Positions 9,626 through 21,534 of a stretch of DNA of 44,478 bases are shown in pieces. The notes under the pieces were generated by a model that saw only the letters and a program-made list of their open reading frames with translations, made no database searches and was not told where the DNA came from. A program made the translations under genes and the position numbers. The DNA is from Chromera velia (taxonomy: Eukaryota; Sar; Chromeraceae): the NCBI GenBank assembly GCA_018398765.1, contig JAHBMJ010000172.1, positions 10,001 to 54,478 of the forward strand. Reading direction: 5' to 3'. Position 1 is the stretch's first letter; the number at the start of each line of letters is the position of its first letter.

Positions 9626-12600
9626 CTACTCACCCTTTCCCTTCTGCTTTCCCTTCGCCATTGCGCGCGTTCTCACCCCAGAGGAGGTGGCGCCGGAGGA
9701 CCCAGGGGAGGGCCCACTGCCGCCGCCCTGCCCCCCGCCTCCCTCGACGTCCTCATCGTCGTCCTCATCCTTCTCGTCACGCTTCTTGGGGGCGGAGGAC
9801 CTGCCGGACGCCTCTGCACACACGTTGACAACACACATGGACAAGAAAAACGACACAGTGAGAAACATTATAGTACAAAAACAGCGGAAGCGCAAGCAGC
9901 ACGGAGGGAGAGGGACGATGAAGGCGGGAAAAGTCGTGTCTAGTTGAAGATGTCTTCCTGCTGGCAGCTTGTGTAGAAGGAAGGTTCGCTTAGAGCGCAC
10001 TTTTGGCGGGAAGGACAACTAAAGGGGAACAGTGAAAGTAAAGAGCGGCAAAGCTGAAAGGACTTCGTGAGAGGGGGGATGTGCATGCATGCAAGGCTTG
10101 AAGGGCAACGAGGAAGGGAGGGACAGAAGCAAGAGAGAGACGAAGGACAGATGGCTGATTATTGAATTCTGGACAGTTCCAATCTTCATTCAGGATTCTT
10201 TCTGCATGCAGGGGTCTGTCTCGCTGTCGAAAGAGAAATTGCAGACACTGAAAGACCAGAAGCAAAACAAGCAAGAAGATATCCTGGACTCGAAAGGATG
10301 GACAGAAAAAGGAACATAAAGGTTTTTGGTTTCTGTCTCCCTTCTCACCAACCGTCTCCATCGCGTCCTCGCTTCTTTCCCTTCCCTCCTTCTCCTCCCG
10401 CTGCAGCAGCAGCAGCGGCGGCGGCTTCGGCTTCCTCCTTCTCTTTCTCTTGCAGCTCTTGCAGCCTCGCAGAGCTGCGGGGGGGGGTTGGGAACCCCGA
10501 GCTCGAGCGGCTGAAGGAGCGAGGGCTGTCTCCTGAGAGGCCTTTCGTCTTCTTTTTTTTCACAACTCCCCCTTTTCCCTTCCCCCCCCCCTTTGCTCCA
10601 GCCAGACCCTTCTCCTTCTTGTTCTTCAATGTTTCCTTCTTCCCCTTCTTTCTCTCTCCCTCCCTCGTCCCATCGTCCTCCTTGCCGGGGTTTTCATCCT
10701 CACCCTCTTCCTCTCTGCGTCCCTTCTTCTCTCCCTCTTCCTTCTTCACTTGAGTGAGGTTCTCCCGGGAGGACCCAGAGAACAGAAAGCTCCCGACTCT
10801 CCCGAACCCAGAGAAAATCCCCGAGAATCCTCCTGGAGGCGCCGAGACGCGACTTGAAGGGAGTCCCCCCACACGGCCACCCGAATCCCTCCCCGACTGC
10901 ACGTCCCCGTGACCTCCGCCTGGCAGGTCGAGCTCGGCCGGCCCGACGAGGGGGGGACGAGGGGCCACAATCGCCGCAACCCCGCCTTCGCCGGGAGCTC
11001 TCCCGCCAGGGGCAGAAGAGGACGGAGGGGACCGAGAGGCCGGAGAACGGTCGCGACGGGGAGAGGCTGCCGACATTAAGAGAGAAGAGAAAGAGAAGGG
11101 GTTGATAGAAGAAAGACCTAGTAGCACCCACGCAAGAAGAGAGGGAGCAAAACTTCTCTATGGCTCTCGAAGGAACGGCATAAATCGATCGCTGTGATGG
11201 TGTTCACAGGTCACTTCAGTACCACGCATGCGGGCACGCCAACAGAGACGGAAGGGAACTGAGGGATAGAGAAGAGACGGGAGGGGCAGTGTTTCCGGAC
11301 AATCTGATGCACACAGAAAGGCGCGATGAAGCGGCACATTACGGAGAAGAGGGGTGGATTGAACCATGGAGCACCTTCGGAAAAGAGACAAAAGAAGAGT
11401 ACCGAAAGGCTTATCGTTTCCAGTCATGTGAGTAGTCAAAGACAGGTGACCGACCCTTCTGCAACTTTGCCATCTTCTTCTTGGTCTCTTCAAGTTCTTT
11501 CTCTGCCCTCTCGCGTCTCTGCTTCTCTTGTTCCTCTGCAGATTGCCGACATTCAGTGCAGACGGAATCAAAGGCTCCCTCCAAGAACACCTTTCATATC
11601 ATATCGATGTGGTGAAGGACGCCTCCCTCATCAACCCACGCAGGGGCAAACCACTTTCTCATACATGTGCAACTCAAGGGTCAGACACTGAAGGTCAAAT
11701 GAGTGAAGAACTACAGGTGGCAAAGCTACTCGAAAGAAAGCTGGGGAAGGATAAACAAACAAATTGCATGACCAACTGAAAGAAAAAGAAAACGGAAAAC
11801 GCAGAGAGACACAAGCAAAAAAACGAAGAAAATGAGGAAATAAATCCACCTGCTGATGGAGTGACTGACTTGACTGACGAAGCCTCTCGAGTTCCGTTTC
11901 GAGATCTGTCTTCTCACTTTCTGCCTTTTCTCTTTTCTTCTTCTCCGTCTCCTTCCCACCCCGCTCTCCGTCCCTCTCCGTCTCCGCTTTCTTTTTCTCT
12001 GTTTCCATTTGGGCCTTCTCCCTCTCCAACTTTGAGATGGTCTCCCGGTGCTCGTTGATGGTTTGGTTGCGCGCTTGGACAAGAGTCTCCTTCTCTCTCT
12101 CCAACTTTGAGATGGTCTCCCGGTGCTCGTTGCTGGTTCGGTTGCGCGCTTCGACAAGACTCTCCTTCTCTCCCTCCAGCTTTCTGATGGTCTCCCGGGA
12201 CTGGTTGATGGTCTGATTGCGCTCCGCGAGGAGACCCTCCAACGACTCTCTCTGTTTTGTCAGAGCCTCCACAGACCGGGCGCGCTCGTCCCTCTGAGTC
12301 TCAGCAGTCTTCTTCTGCTCCTCCAGCTCGTCAACTCTCCCCTCCAGCTCCGCTTTTGACTTGGCAAGGTTCTCGCGCTCCGTTGTGAGCTCTTTGTGCT
12401 CCGCTGTGAGCTTCTCGTGCTCCGTTGTGAGCTCTCCGTGCGCAGAGGTGAGGTCGTTGTAGTGCTTCTGTGCTGTCTCTCTTGCGGTCTGCATCTGAGT
12501 GCGCTCAGCCTTGAGCTCAGCCTCGAGCGCCTGGACTGCATACAGGAAGTTAGGGGGGTGGATGGAATGAGGGGGGAGATGAAAACATAAGAGGAAGAGA

Positions 12601-15600
12601 AAATGAAGCAAGGAAAGAAGAGAGAGTGAAGTAATAAGATGCCCCTTTCAAAATGATGTTGGGAGGCAGTGCACGTGTGAAGTGAAGGAATGAGGGGAAA
12701 TTTACGAGAGGGAATAAGGAAGAAGGCAGAAAAAATCAGGCAGGCACTTTGAAAAGAAGAGCAGCCTTTCAAATTTCGGAACTGAGAAAGAATCATCGTG
12801 AGAGAACAAAAGCTCACGAACAGAGAGGCGTCACGGAAGACAGCCAGATGAATAGTCAGCACACTAAGGCAGTAAGAGAGGTTTGAAGAAATCGGACTGT
12901 TGAAAGAAATGCTTCTCCTGTATTTATCTCTTCTTCCTTTCCACCCAGATGTCTCCCATGATCCCCCCCACCCTCGCCCTAGAGCAGATAAATTGACTGA
13001 CTGACTCACTCCTCGCATCTCTATTCTGAACCAGCTGCCTTGCGGCGTCCCTTTCCCCGATGGCCGTATTCTTCTCCCCAATCTCCCTGTCCCTCTCCCC
13101 CTCCACCCCTCTTTTCTCCTCAATTGCCCGCTCCCTCTCATCCCTCAGGGCCTGCTTGGCGGCTTCCACTGGACACACGTGTATACATAGAGGGGTGCAG
13201 AAAGAGAAATAAACGTGCATGCAAACACGAGGAAGACAAGCTCGAGATGCTCGGGGAGAAAAAAAGTATGGAGGAAAAGCAGACAGACCGAACACCTAAG
13301 AAGAAAGCAAGCGAGCACGGAGAAGAGAGACAATTTTTGCAACAGGACATCGAAAAGGCAGCTCAAATACAGAAAACAAAGAAAGCAAATCACACGGCCG
13401 CAAAGGTAGGGTCCAATCCCAAACCAAAGCATCCATGCAGATGAAATGTTGCACCTTTTTATCAGCCACGCAGCAAGCAGGCTGTGTGAAGAGCCACAGC
13501 ACCGAACCTATGAAGCAAGCAATCAAGCGGACTGACCAGCTTCAGGCTGCATCTGTGCAACTGCAGATCCGAACGGTTGCATGGGTGCATCAAAGGAGGG
13601 AGGGAGGAAGGGAAGGATAGAGTGAAAAAGCGCGCACACCTGAAAGCGCGTTGATGGAAGAAAGACAGAGACACGATGCAGAAAAACGAAAGAAGATGGC
13701 AGCAAAACTTTTTGAAACAGCTTCCATACTGGTAGGCGGGACTTGATCCTTTCCACCCGCCTGCCTGCTTCCTACCGAAATCACACATGGATTCTTTCCC
13801 CGCCTTAGTTCAAAACGAAACACCACTCTGCTCTTGCTCTTTGTCAACACTCAGCTAACGGTCACACGACTCCTTCCTCCCCTCCCACCCCACTCCTGTG
13901 TCTCGCGACTGACGCTGGGCTGCCAGTCGGGCTTGACTCTGTTCGAGTTGGTCGCCTGCAGTTTTGGCATCAGGTATGTGTGTGCGTACAAGAGGAAGGA
14001 AACACAGGAAAGAAAGCAGAGAGAGTCCTGCTCTCTCTCTCTCTCTCTCTCTTGCGTGAGAGTGTGTGTGAGAGAAACACGCAGAGCAAAAAGCAAGCCC
14101 CCTCCCCCCCCTCTCTCATGTGGAAGAAGGGCCTGGAGGGACACGAGGCAGAGAAGCAAAGAGCCAACGAACGTTCGAAAAGAAAAGACTGGCTGAGTGC
14201 ATTCGACTGACGCTGTTCTCGAAGAGTCTGGAGGGCTTTGGCTGCACACAGACGGACAGAGAGAAGTTCATTTTTCCTCTCTTTGTTTTTTTCTGTGCAG
14301 GCACACACAGGCAGACGAAGAACGCGAAAGGAATCAGAATGGTGCAAGAAGCGAAGAATGGAAGAAGGAAAAACGCAGGAGAAGCGAAAAACACCATAAA
14401 AATACAGGAAGGGAAAATGGAAGGAATAGAAAAACGAAAACGGAGAGAACGTCAATTTATTGCTACATGGACACTACTGGGCGGACGCGCCCCCATCCCC
14501 CACCTGCTCGCAACAGCCAACAGCACGAGAAAGAAACCGAGCGGAGCGTCGCTGAGGGAGAGTTGAGAAAGCGAGCGGCAGGTTGAGAGAGAAGCAAGCT
14601 GAGGAAGAAAAATGAAGTCAGAATTCCTTCTTGCCGCAAACCTTCCTTCCCCCCTCCCCCCCCCCCCCCCCCCCCCCCCCCCTCCTCCCCGCCGACCGTT
14701 CTCCTCCAGTTCCCTCCGGAGCCCCGCGATGGTCGTGTCTCTCTCTGCGACGATGCGTTCCTGCGCCGCGACTGCACACACACACGCACACACACGCACA
14801 CACACACACATTAAAGTAAAGTAAGATTGTCCCTTTTTGCCTCCGTCGATCGTTCCCTTTTTGTCCTGTTTTCCTTTCATTCTTCGCCTTTTTTTTCAGA
14901 AACGAAAAGACGAAGAAAGAACACCGTGAAAAAAGGTTCTTTCTTGTCTTTAATCATTTTCCCGTTTTTTTCGTCCTCGAGACTGAAGCACGAACCGCGT
15001 TACTCAATTTGGTCTTCCAGCCTTCCTCTCAAGAAAAAAACAAGCACAAAAAAACGGAGAAGAAAAAACCGTCTTTCGGTTGCGATAGAGCGACTGAACA
15101 GAAGCACGTGTCTGCTGTTTCTTCACTCTTCGCATCCGTATTTTTTCACGCAACTTCGGTTGTGCGCTCCCCCATACTCACCGTCCTCTCGGGCTTGATC
15201 GCGGTCCCGTTCTGCCTGCTCGACTGCAGGGCAGAGAGAGCGGAACAGGGAGAGAGGAAGGGAGGGAGGGAACACCAAAAGAGAAAAGTCTGCCTAGGCA
15301 AATGTCAACGAAAAGAAAAACTGTTTTTATCCGGCCGTCGCTTTGCCGACATCATTCTTCCTCTACAGCTGGAGGTATAAACGGATGATGCAGGACTGCG
15401 GAGGCAAGAGAGAAGAAGACAAGGGAACACAGCAAAGTGATGGGTGACGTCTTGCTTTCCTGTTTCATCCTTCGCCGCAGAGAAGTCAGAAAGACAAACA
15501 AAACAGGCAAAAACAGAAAAAAGAGAAGAAAACAGACTGAGCCTGCGCAGAAAGAAGAAGAACACACGTGACCGACTGACGGTCTTCTCGGAGGGTGCGA

Positions 15601-16427
15601 AGATCCTCGTCTGCACGCAGAAATAAAGAAATAAATAAAGAAAGAAGGAAGGAAAGAAAGAAAGAAAGAAAGAACGAAAGAAAACGACAGACAAGAAAAA
15701 CACTCACATGATGGAAGAGCGATACGGACACAAACATAACCCAGAAACGAAGAAAGAAAGACCCAACCCGCCCACCCACCCATCGCTCACTCACCCATTC
15801 ACTCACTCACGCACCCTCTCTCTCTCTCTTTTTCTCACCCTCACCCACCCACCCATTTCCTCCCTCACCCGCTCTCACTCTCTCCCCCACCCAACCATTT
15901 ACTGACTCGACCCCTCTTTCTTTCTCTGTCACTCACTCACTCACTCACTCACTCACTCACTCACTCACGCGCTCACCTCTCTCCCCGAGAGTCCTTTTGG
16001 TCTCTGTGTCTGCAGGAGGACGGCAAGAAAGAAATACAAAAATTGCATCATGCGACAAGCACAACCAACAAGGAGGAAGCAATTCGGATCGAAGGCAGCG
16101 GAAGACGACAGCTTCTTGCAAGGTGTTACTCAGAGCTTTTACCCGTCTCCAACAAAGTGCAAGGAGGGAGAAAACGGACGAAAGGCACTGCTGTGTGTTC
16201 AGAAACTACACCCACAATCGAGATGTACACGGACGCAGAAAAGAACAAGCAGTCATGCCACTGCACAAAGCAGGCGAAAAATGGCAAGGGAGAAGCTGTT
16301 TAATGCAACATGCAAGTAGCTAAGGACTCAAAAGAGGAAGACAGGTCCTACAAACGCACGGTTGTCTTTCTCGGTTTTCAGTTCGTCCTTCAGGCGCTTT
16401 GCTGCACGCACACACACACACGCACAC

Positions 16428-16469
<42 letters not shown>

Positions 16470-19130
16470 AGAGTGTGGGATTGTACGCTTCCAGCATGCA
16501 GAGATGCACGCACATACAAAAAGGCATACGCACACAGATACACAGGCGAAGATTCGGGATTCGATTCAACTTGCTAACACAAACAAAAGGGAGGAGTGAA
16601 TGAAGGAAGAAAATACCTCGCTCGGGTTTTCTTTCTGCCCTTTCTGAACCCTCCCCAGAGCTCTTTTTCCTCTCATACGGTCATCAAGGGAAGAGAGGAT
16701 GAGCACAAGGAGGGAAAGTAACGGAAAGCAAAGCAGAAAGAGAAAAGGGAAGAAGAAAAAAACTGCAAAAGGTTGCGTGCGCACTGAGAGAGGCCGTATG
16801 CAGGAAGGAAGAGTGGAACAGGCAGGCACCAATCAATATCCCAATCTTCTTTCTTTCTTTTGTGCTGAAAGAGGACTTGCCTTCGTCGTGCCACTCTTGC
16901 ATGCGCACAGCGTATTGTCCGACTGCAAACAGGATCGCAGAGGCACCGAAAGAGAACGGAATTAAAATCGGGAAATGGAGGGAGGAGGTCGTTCGCTGAT
17001 TCTTGGCAATGCATGCGTCCGTGCATGCCTCTCTGGCCAATCCTCGGAGTGTGTGCGGCTTTCGTGGGGGAAAGAGGGAAAAATCCGCGTGGTTCCGTGC
17101 AAGGGCCGGTGTGATCTCCTTCTCCCTCCTCTATAAAATATGTTCCGCTACAACTATCAGTCTCATGAAGTCAGGAAGGAGTATAGGCTGAAGAGAAGAG
17201 AAGAGAAGAGACGAAAGACCCTTGCAAGGCCCAGGAAGGAAGAAAAGAATAAGACAGGTCTGGGGAGGGGGGTGAAGGGAGAGAAGCAAATTCAGTGCTG
17301 GCGGTGCTCCAACTGGCTGTCTGTCGAAAAAGATCCACGCGCCCATTCCCCAACCCTCAACCGACGTCTCTCCTCTAGCTCCTTAGCTTGCCTCCCCCTC
17401 CTGACGCTCTCTGCCTCCGCCCGTTCTCTCTGGTCCTTCTCTGAAACGAAACGCACGTTCATTCATTCATTCATCCAAATATATGTAATAGCAATTTTAA
17501 TTCAATTCAATTCAACACTGCGATGAGTTTCGCACCATGTCAACTGTCGTTGTTCTCGGTCGAACTGAAAGGAAACGAAATCAAATGGAAGCGAACCGAG
17601 GAAGGGAAGGGCAGAAAAGAAAGTCGAACCAGGACACGTACGCTCGAAGGAAGCAGAACGAGCGAGATGGGCAGAAGGAAGAGAGGGCGGGAGGAGACGG
17701 ACCGGAAGACCGAGCGAGAAACAAAGAAAGAAAAGGGAGGAGGAGACAGACAGGGAGTCGAGACTCAACCGACTTACCTGCATCGAGATAGTAGCGCATG
17801 TCTCGGATCTTCTGCTTCAACCATTGCTCTGCAGACAATTGATGTGAAGCGAAAGAGCAGGAACGTTCTCCTTACTCACTTCTGATATGTGTCCCTTCTC
17901 TTTCTTCTTCCTTCGCTCCTTCCTATAGATTGCTCCGTTGATGCGAGCTCCGCGGCCTCTGCTTCTTCGGCACGCAACAGACGGCAGACGGGAAGAAAAG
18001 GGGACAACTTCAACAGCACGATGAAACAAGTCCTGGATGATGAGGGGTGCTCTGAGGTTCCATTATTACCCCCCGAAAGGTTGAGGGTGAAATCAGACAG
18101 ACACCGAAGAACAGAGGGGGCTTGCAATGCTCGTCAGGGCGAGTTGGGAGAGATGTATTCTCTTCTCGGTCAGACAATCACCCTGATTGACACACTGACT
18201 GACCGTTCTGTCCTCGTTGCTGGATATTTGCGTGTAGTTGTGTCTGTAGGATGACGGCGTTGACTGTAGTCCGGCAACAGAGAAAATGAAAGAGCGGAGG
18301 GATAAAATAAAAATACTGAATGAGTTGGCAGCATGCAGATTGCGCAGTTCAGGCACAATGGCAGGAATCGGAGGGAGAAGGGAGAGTTGGACTATTCGTG
18401 CCCTCCTCAAATCTCTTGCAGGATCTCCCTGCGAGACAATCAGGGCGCGGAAAGCAGAAACAGATACGTCGAGCAAGAAAAAGGCAAGGCGGGAAAACAA
18501 AATGACAAGAAAAAGCAGGAATGGTGTTCATTCACTTCATACATATTTCTTGACCCGTCCCCGCTGAGAGTGACTTCCTCCCCCCCAGGCTTACTAATGG
18601 TTTGCTCCTTCGCCAAAAACTCCCTTCTCAGCTCCGCAATCTTCTTTTCCCTGATCAGCAAAGCCTTTTTGTGCGGGTCTTCTTCCCTGAGGATCTCCGG
18701 ATCGTTCATCTCTCTCTGTGCCAGTATGAACGCCCGCACGTCGAACCTTCTGTCGATGTATACAAACAGCTCTGGGTCCGGCATCACGCTGTGGGTTACC
18801 TTTCTGGGAGTCTCGGCCCGCGTAGGGATGGCTGCACCTCCCCCCCCCCCTCCCGCAGCCGCTGCCCCAACCTGGTTCGCAGGCGGCACGAACTTCATGT
18901 TGTACAGCTTTAGTACTTCTGCATTCGCGCAAAACAAAAAGGGTCAAGCACTGACAGGCAGCAGAGAAAGCAGAAGGATGCAAACCCAACTTACCACTTT
19001 GGCTAACCACTGTCCTCAAGTTTTCACCCGGTGAAAGTTCTCGACCCACTCCACCTTGATGTCTGGCCACGTCCACATCAGGCGGTAAGTCTGTATTGGG
19101 AAACGGAAGCCCTGCAAGATCGTCTGCCAT
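9626..19130 (-). CDS. Long coiled-coil protein, 18 exons, all introns phase 1
   Basis: Exons (minus strand): 19130-18995, 18918-18595, 18263-18204, 17828-17778, 17440-17366, 16922-16881, 16401-16360, 16009-15977, 15610-15581, 15223-15182, 14771-14697, 13955-13914, 13560-13537, 13168-13010, 12535-11879, 11535-11455, 11066-10353, 9813-9626. The sum is 2775 nt, 924 residues, stop TAG. The head starts [12 protein letters not shown]. Residues from about 125 to 624 are heptad-rich charged coiled coil (for example [13 protein letters not shown] and [20 protein letters not shown]). Residues 625-862 form an [14 protein letters not shown]-type Ser/Pro/Arg and Lys/Glu-rich region ending in an Ala run. 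The tail has an acidic [10 protein letters not shown] stretch and ends [15 protein letters not shown]. This is a structural protein of unknown role; the tail could suit a nuclear or cytoskeletal location, which is inference. A TGCAG site at 19167-19168 would allow an upstream exon. One intron uses GC-AG (donor GCAAGT at 16880). Small exons carry the most risk. Confidence 0.72.
11945..12200 (-). repeat. Coding tandem repeat, about 84 bp (28 residues)
   Basis: Inside the 657-nt exon of the coiled-coil gene a 28-residue unit repeats about three times. The pattern is [20 protein letters not shown] with the variants [20 protein letters not shown] and [14 protein letters not shown]. 28 residues is exactly four heptads, so copy-number change keeps coiled-coil register. 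Upstream, around 12380-12450, a shorter 7-residue repeat is seen ([21 protein letters not shown]). Confidence 0.85.
14656..14682. repeat. Homopolymer C27 (G27 on the coding strand)
   Basis: An uninterrupted run of 27 C lies 15 bp inside the intron that follows exon 14771-14697 of the coiled-coil gene. On the transcript it is a G run directly after the GTCGGC donor. It is a likely site of polymerase slippage and possibly of G-quadruplex formation. Confidence 0.9.
15929..15969. repeat. (CACT)n / (GTGA)n array at a 5' splice site
   Basis: On the coding (minus) strand a (GTGA)n array starts within about ten bases of the GTGAGC donor at 15976. Every repeat unit itself reads GTGAGT, a perfect donor. 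A looser CACC/CACT-rich tract continues to about 15770. Confidence 0.85.
16406..16466. repeat. (CA)n microsatellite abutting a splice acceptor
   Basis: On the coding (minus) strand this is (TG)n running into GTGCAG at the acceptor of exon 16401-16360. Similar (TG)n tracts abut the acceptors of exon 14771-14697 (repeat 14775-14811) and of the FAS1 gene's last exon (repeat 30851-30930). Confidence 0.9.
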
Positions 19131-20167
19131 TTTCAGTGTCGCCACTTTCGACAGCAGACTTCTCTGCAAAAAGAGTGAAAGAAGTGAAAAAGCTCAGTCA
19201 GATCGATCGGTCCGGTCTACCGAGAAAGAAATTTACGGTTACAGTCACGGGCCAAGGCCCAGCTCGCCAGATAACTTCGGTCGCTTACAGAAGTCTGGAT
19301 TCGACTCGCTTTCATCAGTCAAACGATGTGTCTCCCTGGCGCTGGAAGTAAGAGGAAAGAAAACTGCTTGGACATATGATCGAGGGGTGATGAGGGCCAG
19401 ATCATTGTAATGTGCTCCCAGAGAGCATGCCGTGGCCCCCAAAAGTTCATGCATGAACTATTCCGTTGCATGGCCGGATGGTATCTGCATGACTGCATGC
19501 ATGGTGACGGCCGTTGGCCGGCTTCACCTAGCTTCACCAACGATCACCAACACCGCAGCCACGTAAACCTCTATTAATAAATATTTTGATTTTAAAACTT
19601 TAAGAAGGAAAAGCGCCGATAAAGCATTGATATCTTTTCTAGTATTCTTTAACCTTTCAATGTAGCAATGGGGCGCACTTTTACCGTTCGCAGGGGTGAC
19701 TTCTGGTAGAACGGTGACAGTGCTCTACCTTAGGGCACTAATTAAATCACTATCACTAATATGCTTCACTATCACACAATGTAGAAGTATGTATAAGAAA
19801 AAACTTTTAAAATATATGTTTTAAAGTTAATTTTCAAAATTATATTTTAGAATATTTTAGAATGCACGGTATAAAACCAGAATAGTCTAAACGATCTTTT
19901 TGTGATTGATTCTTTGTATACAAACAAGAAGGGAAAAAAAAAAGGGGGGGGGGGTAAGCGTATAAAAGGAAAGGAAGAAAAGAAGGTTGAGAAAATAAGG
20001 GGCAAATTAATGGGGAGGGTCTCTTTGAAGTTGTTTTCCGCTGTCAAAGGGTAACCTTTGCCAAGGGGACAAACTTTTGGAAAGTTTTTGCCCTGCCTCT
20101 CCCCTCTTTTCGTTATTCTCCGAGTCCTACTCTACCGCCGCTTGAGAAATAAGCCACAGTAAAAGTG
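19131..20167. other. Upstream region of the coiled-coil gene and AT-rich spacer
   Basis: 19131-19560 is mixed sequence with TGCATGCA at 19494-19501, a candidate control site about 365 bp before the start. 19560-20150 is AT-rich and includes an A-run/G-run near 19936-19953. A short open frame on the minus strand (19245-19454) ends before the coiled-coil start. It could be an upstream exon but has no supporting feature. No gene is supported. Confidence 0.5.
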
Positions 20168-20172
20168 ATCAA
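20168..20172. repeat. Target-site duplication ATCAA (left copy)
   Basis: ATCAA directly precedes the LTR at 20173 and is repeated at 27102-27106, right after the other LTR. A 5-bp duplication is the expected product of LTR-element integration and fixes both element ends. Confidence 0.85.
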
Positions 20173-20393
20173 AGCAGAAAGAGCTAGCGCTCTAGACATG
20201 ATCGACATGAAGATCTACTTCTTACGCGAAACCTCTGGCAGTTGCCCAGAGTAGTCTTTGCTTGCTTTTGTGTCTTACATTGACCACGAATGCATGAACG
20301 TCAATTTGAATTATCTCAAACATGCTTTTGCATACATGCATTTTATTTCTGCACGTTTACAAACATTCGCGCGTGCATTGTGCCGTTCTGATT
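20173..20393 (-). repeat. 3' LTR of the copia element
   Basis: 221 bp, matching 26881-27101 without gaps. I count 15 differences, all transitions, several at CpG/TpG/CpA positions. In element orientation it starts AATCAGAACGG and ends CTTTCTGCT, so it lacks the usual TG...CA ends. Confidence 0.93.
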
Positions 20394-20402
20394 CACCCCC
20401 CG
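20394..20402 (-). other. Polypurine tract candidate
   Basis: On the minus strand GGGGGGTG immediately precedes the 3' LTR, in the position used to prime plus-strand DNA synthesis in LTR elements. Confidence 0.6.
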
Positions 20403-20577
20403 AGCAGGCGAGCAAGTGAATCTTTTGATAGATCACAGGCTTGATCGATACTGCTTGAATCGAGCGAAACTACGAGTTGTTTCATTTATAGATTGATTTC
20501 GTGAACCAGATGGGTTTGCACAGACAATTTGCTGGCTGTGCACGTCTTGTGGTCCACTGTATACGCACCTCCTACTT

Positions 20578-21534
20578 CTAGATCTGCTGAAGGACGTAAT
20601 CGAGCATCCCCTGATACTTGGTGTCTGTGTCCAAAATCCCTGATCTGACCCAATCATGTAGTGCCCCGTTGTCGACAAAGATCGAAATGATCGGATCTCT
20701 CCCCCACAACTTTCGAATGAATCGTGCACACCTTGGGATACGTTTGATCAGACGACAGACGGCAATCAACTCACCAATTGATGATGAGCTGTGCTTGCTT
20801 TTATCCTTGGATAGGTCCTACGAGATGACATTCTTGGGCCTATCTCGTTCTAGATCCCACGACTCATCATTGAGTATCATCAATGATATGTCCCCCTGCC
20901 TGCCTTCGTACTTCGGGCGGTTCTACATGGTATTGGAACAGCCGGCGAGATAGAGTTCTCTTCCCTTCAAGCCATGAAAGACAAGGGGCTCTCTATAGGT
21001 TTTTAACCCGTGTATGGCTGTCTTGACTGCTGAGAGATGGCGGGCGGTGGGTTTGGTGGTTGCTTTGCTGAGGGGGGAAAACCAGAGTGCTCTTCTCCAG
21101 TTGAGACGAACAGCCCATCCCAACACACCATTTACCTCCTGATAGACCCCCTGTAGGGACATGTCCACATCTTGCTCCTCAGCTGGAGCGACATCTTTTT
21201 CGGACAGGGATTTCTTTAGTTTCTCCGGAATTGCATCGACGTCAATGCCTTCGAGGTAACTCTCGGACGTGAGTTCGAAGGTGTGTGCATCGGGACGGTA
21301 CATGTCTATCCCAATGTACTTTGCCTTGGACCCCACATTCACTTTTATTCGGGAACCGATCTTGAATTTCTCCCCTAACACATCGAACGCCTACTCCGTT
21401 CTCTCCCCTGCCCCGAAAATGTCGTCCACATGCGTGGCTTGCACATCCTGTGCGGGTTCGTCTTCCACCTCCCTTCTGATTGCGATTGACTGCTCAACAG
21501 GAACAAACCCCAGCTCCTCCTGCCCTCTCCTCTA
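20578..21534 (-). pseudogene. Copia RT C-terminal part and RNase H (broken)
   Basis: This continues the pol frame after the TAG at 21532-21534. The THVDDIF box matches the YVDD catalytic site of copia reverse transcriptase. Further on, GELIAVCRLIKR and IFVDNGALHDW resemble the RNase H segments with acidic catalytic residues. In-frame TAG codons interrupt it at 21391, 20923 and 20818, and the frame ends with TAG at 20578. Confidence 0.85.

Noticed and set aside
16620-16675. Possible extra coiled-coil exon ([15 protein letters not shown]-like)
   Set aside because: No boundary choice keeps phase 1 on both sides. Joining exons 16922-16881 and 16401-16360 directly keeps the frame.
17885-17990. 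Possible extra exon reading [15 protein letters not shown]
   Set aside because: With its GTGAGT donor it would put the next exon ([16 protein letters not shown]) out of frame. Skipping it gives a continuous coiled coil.
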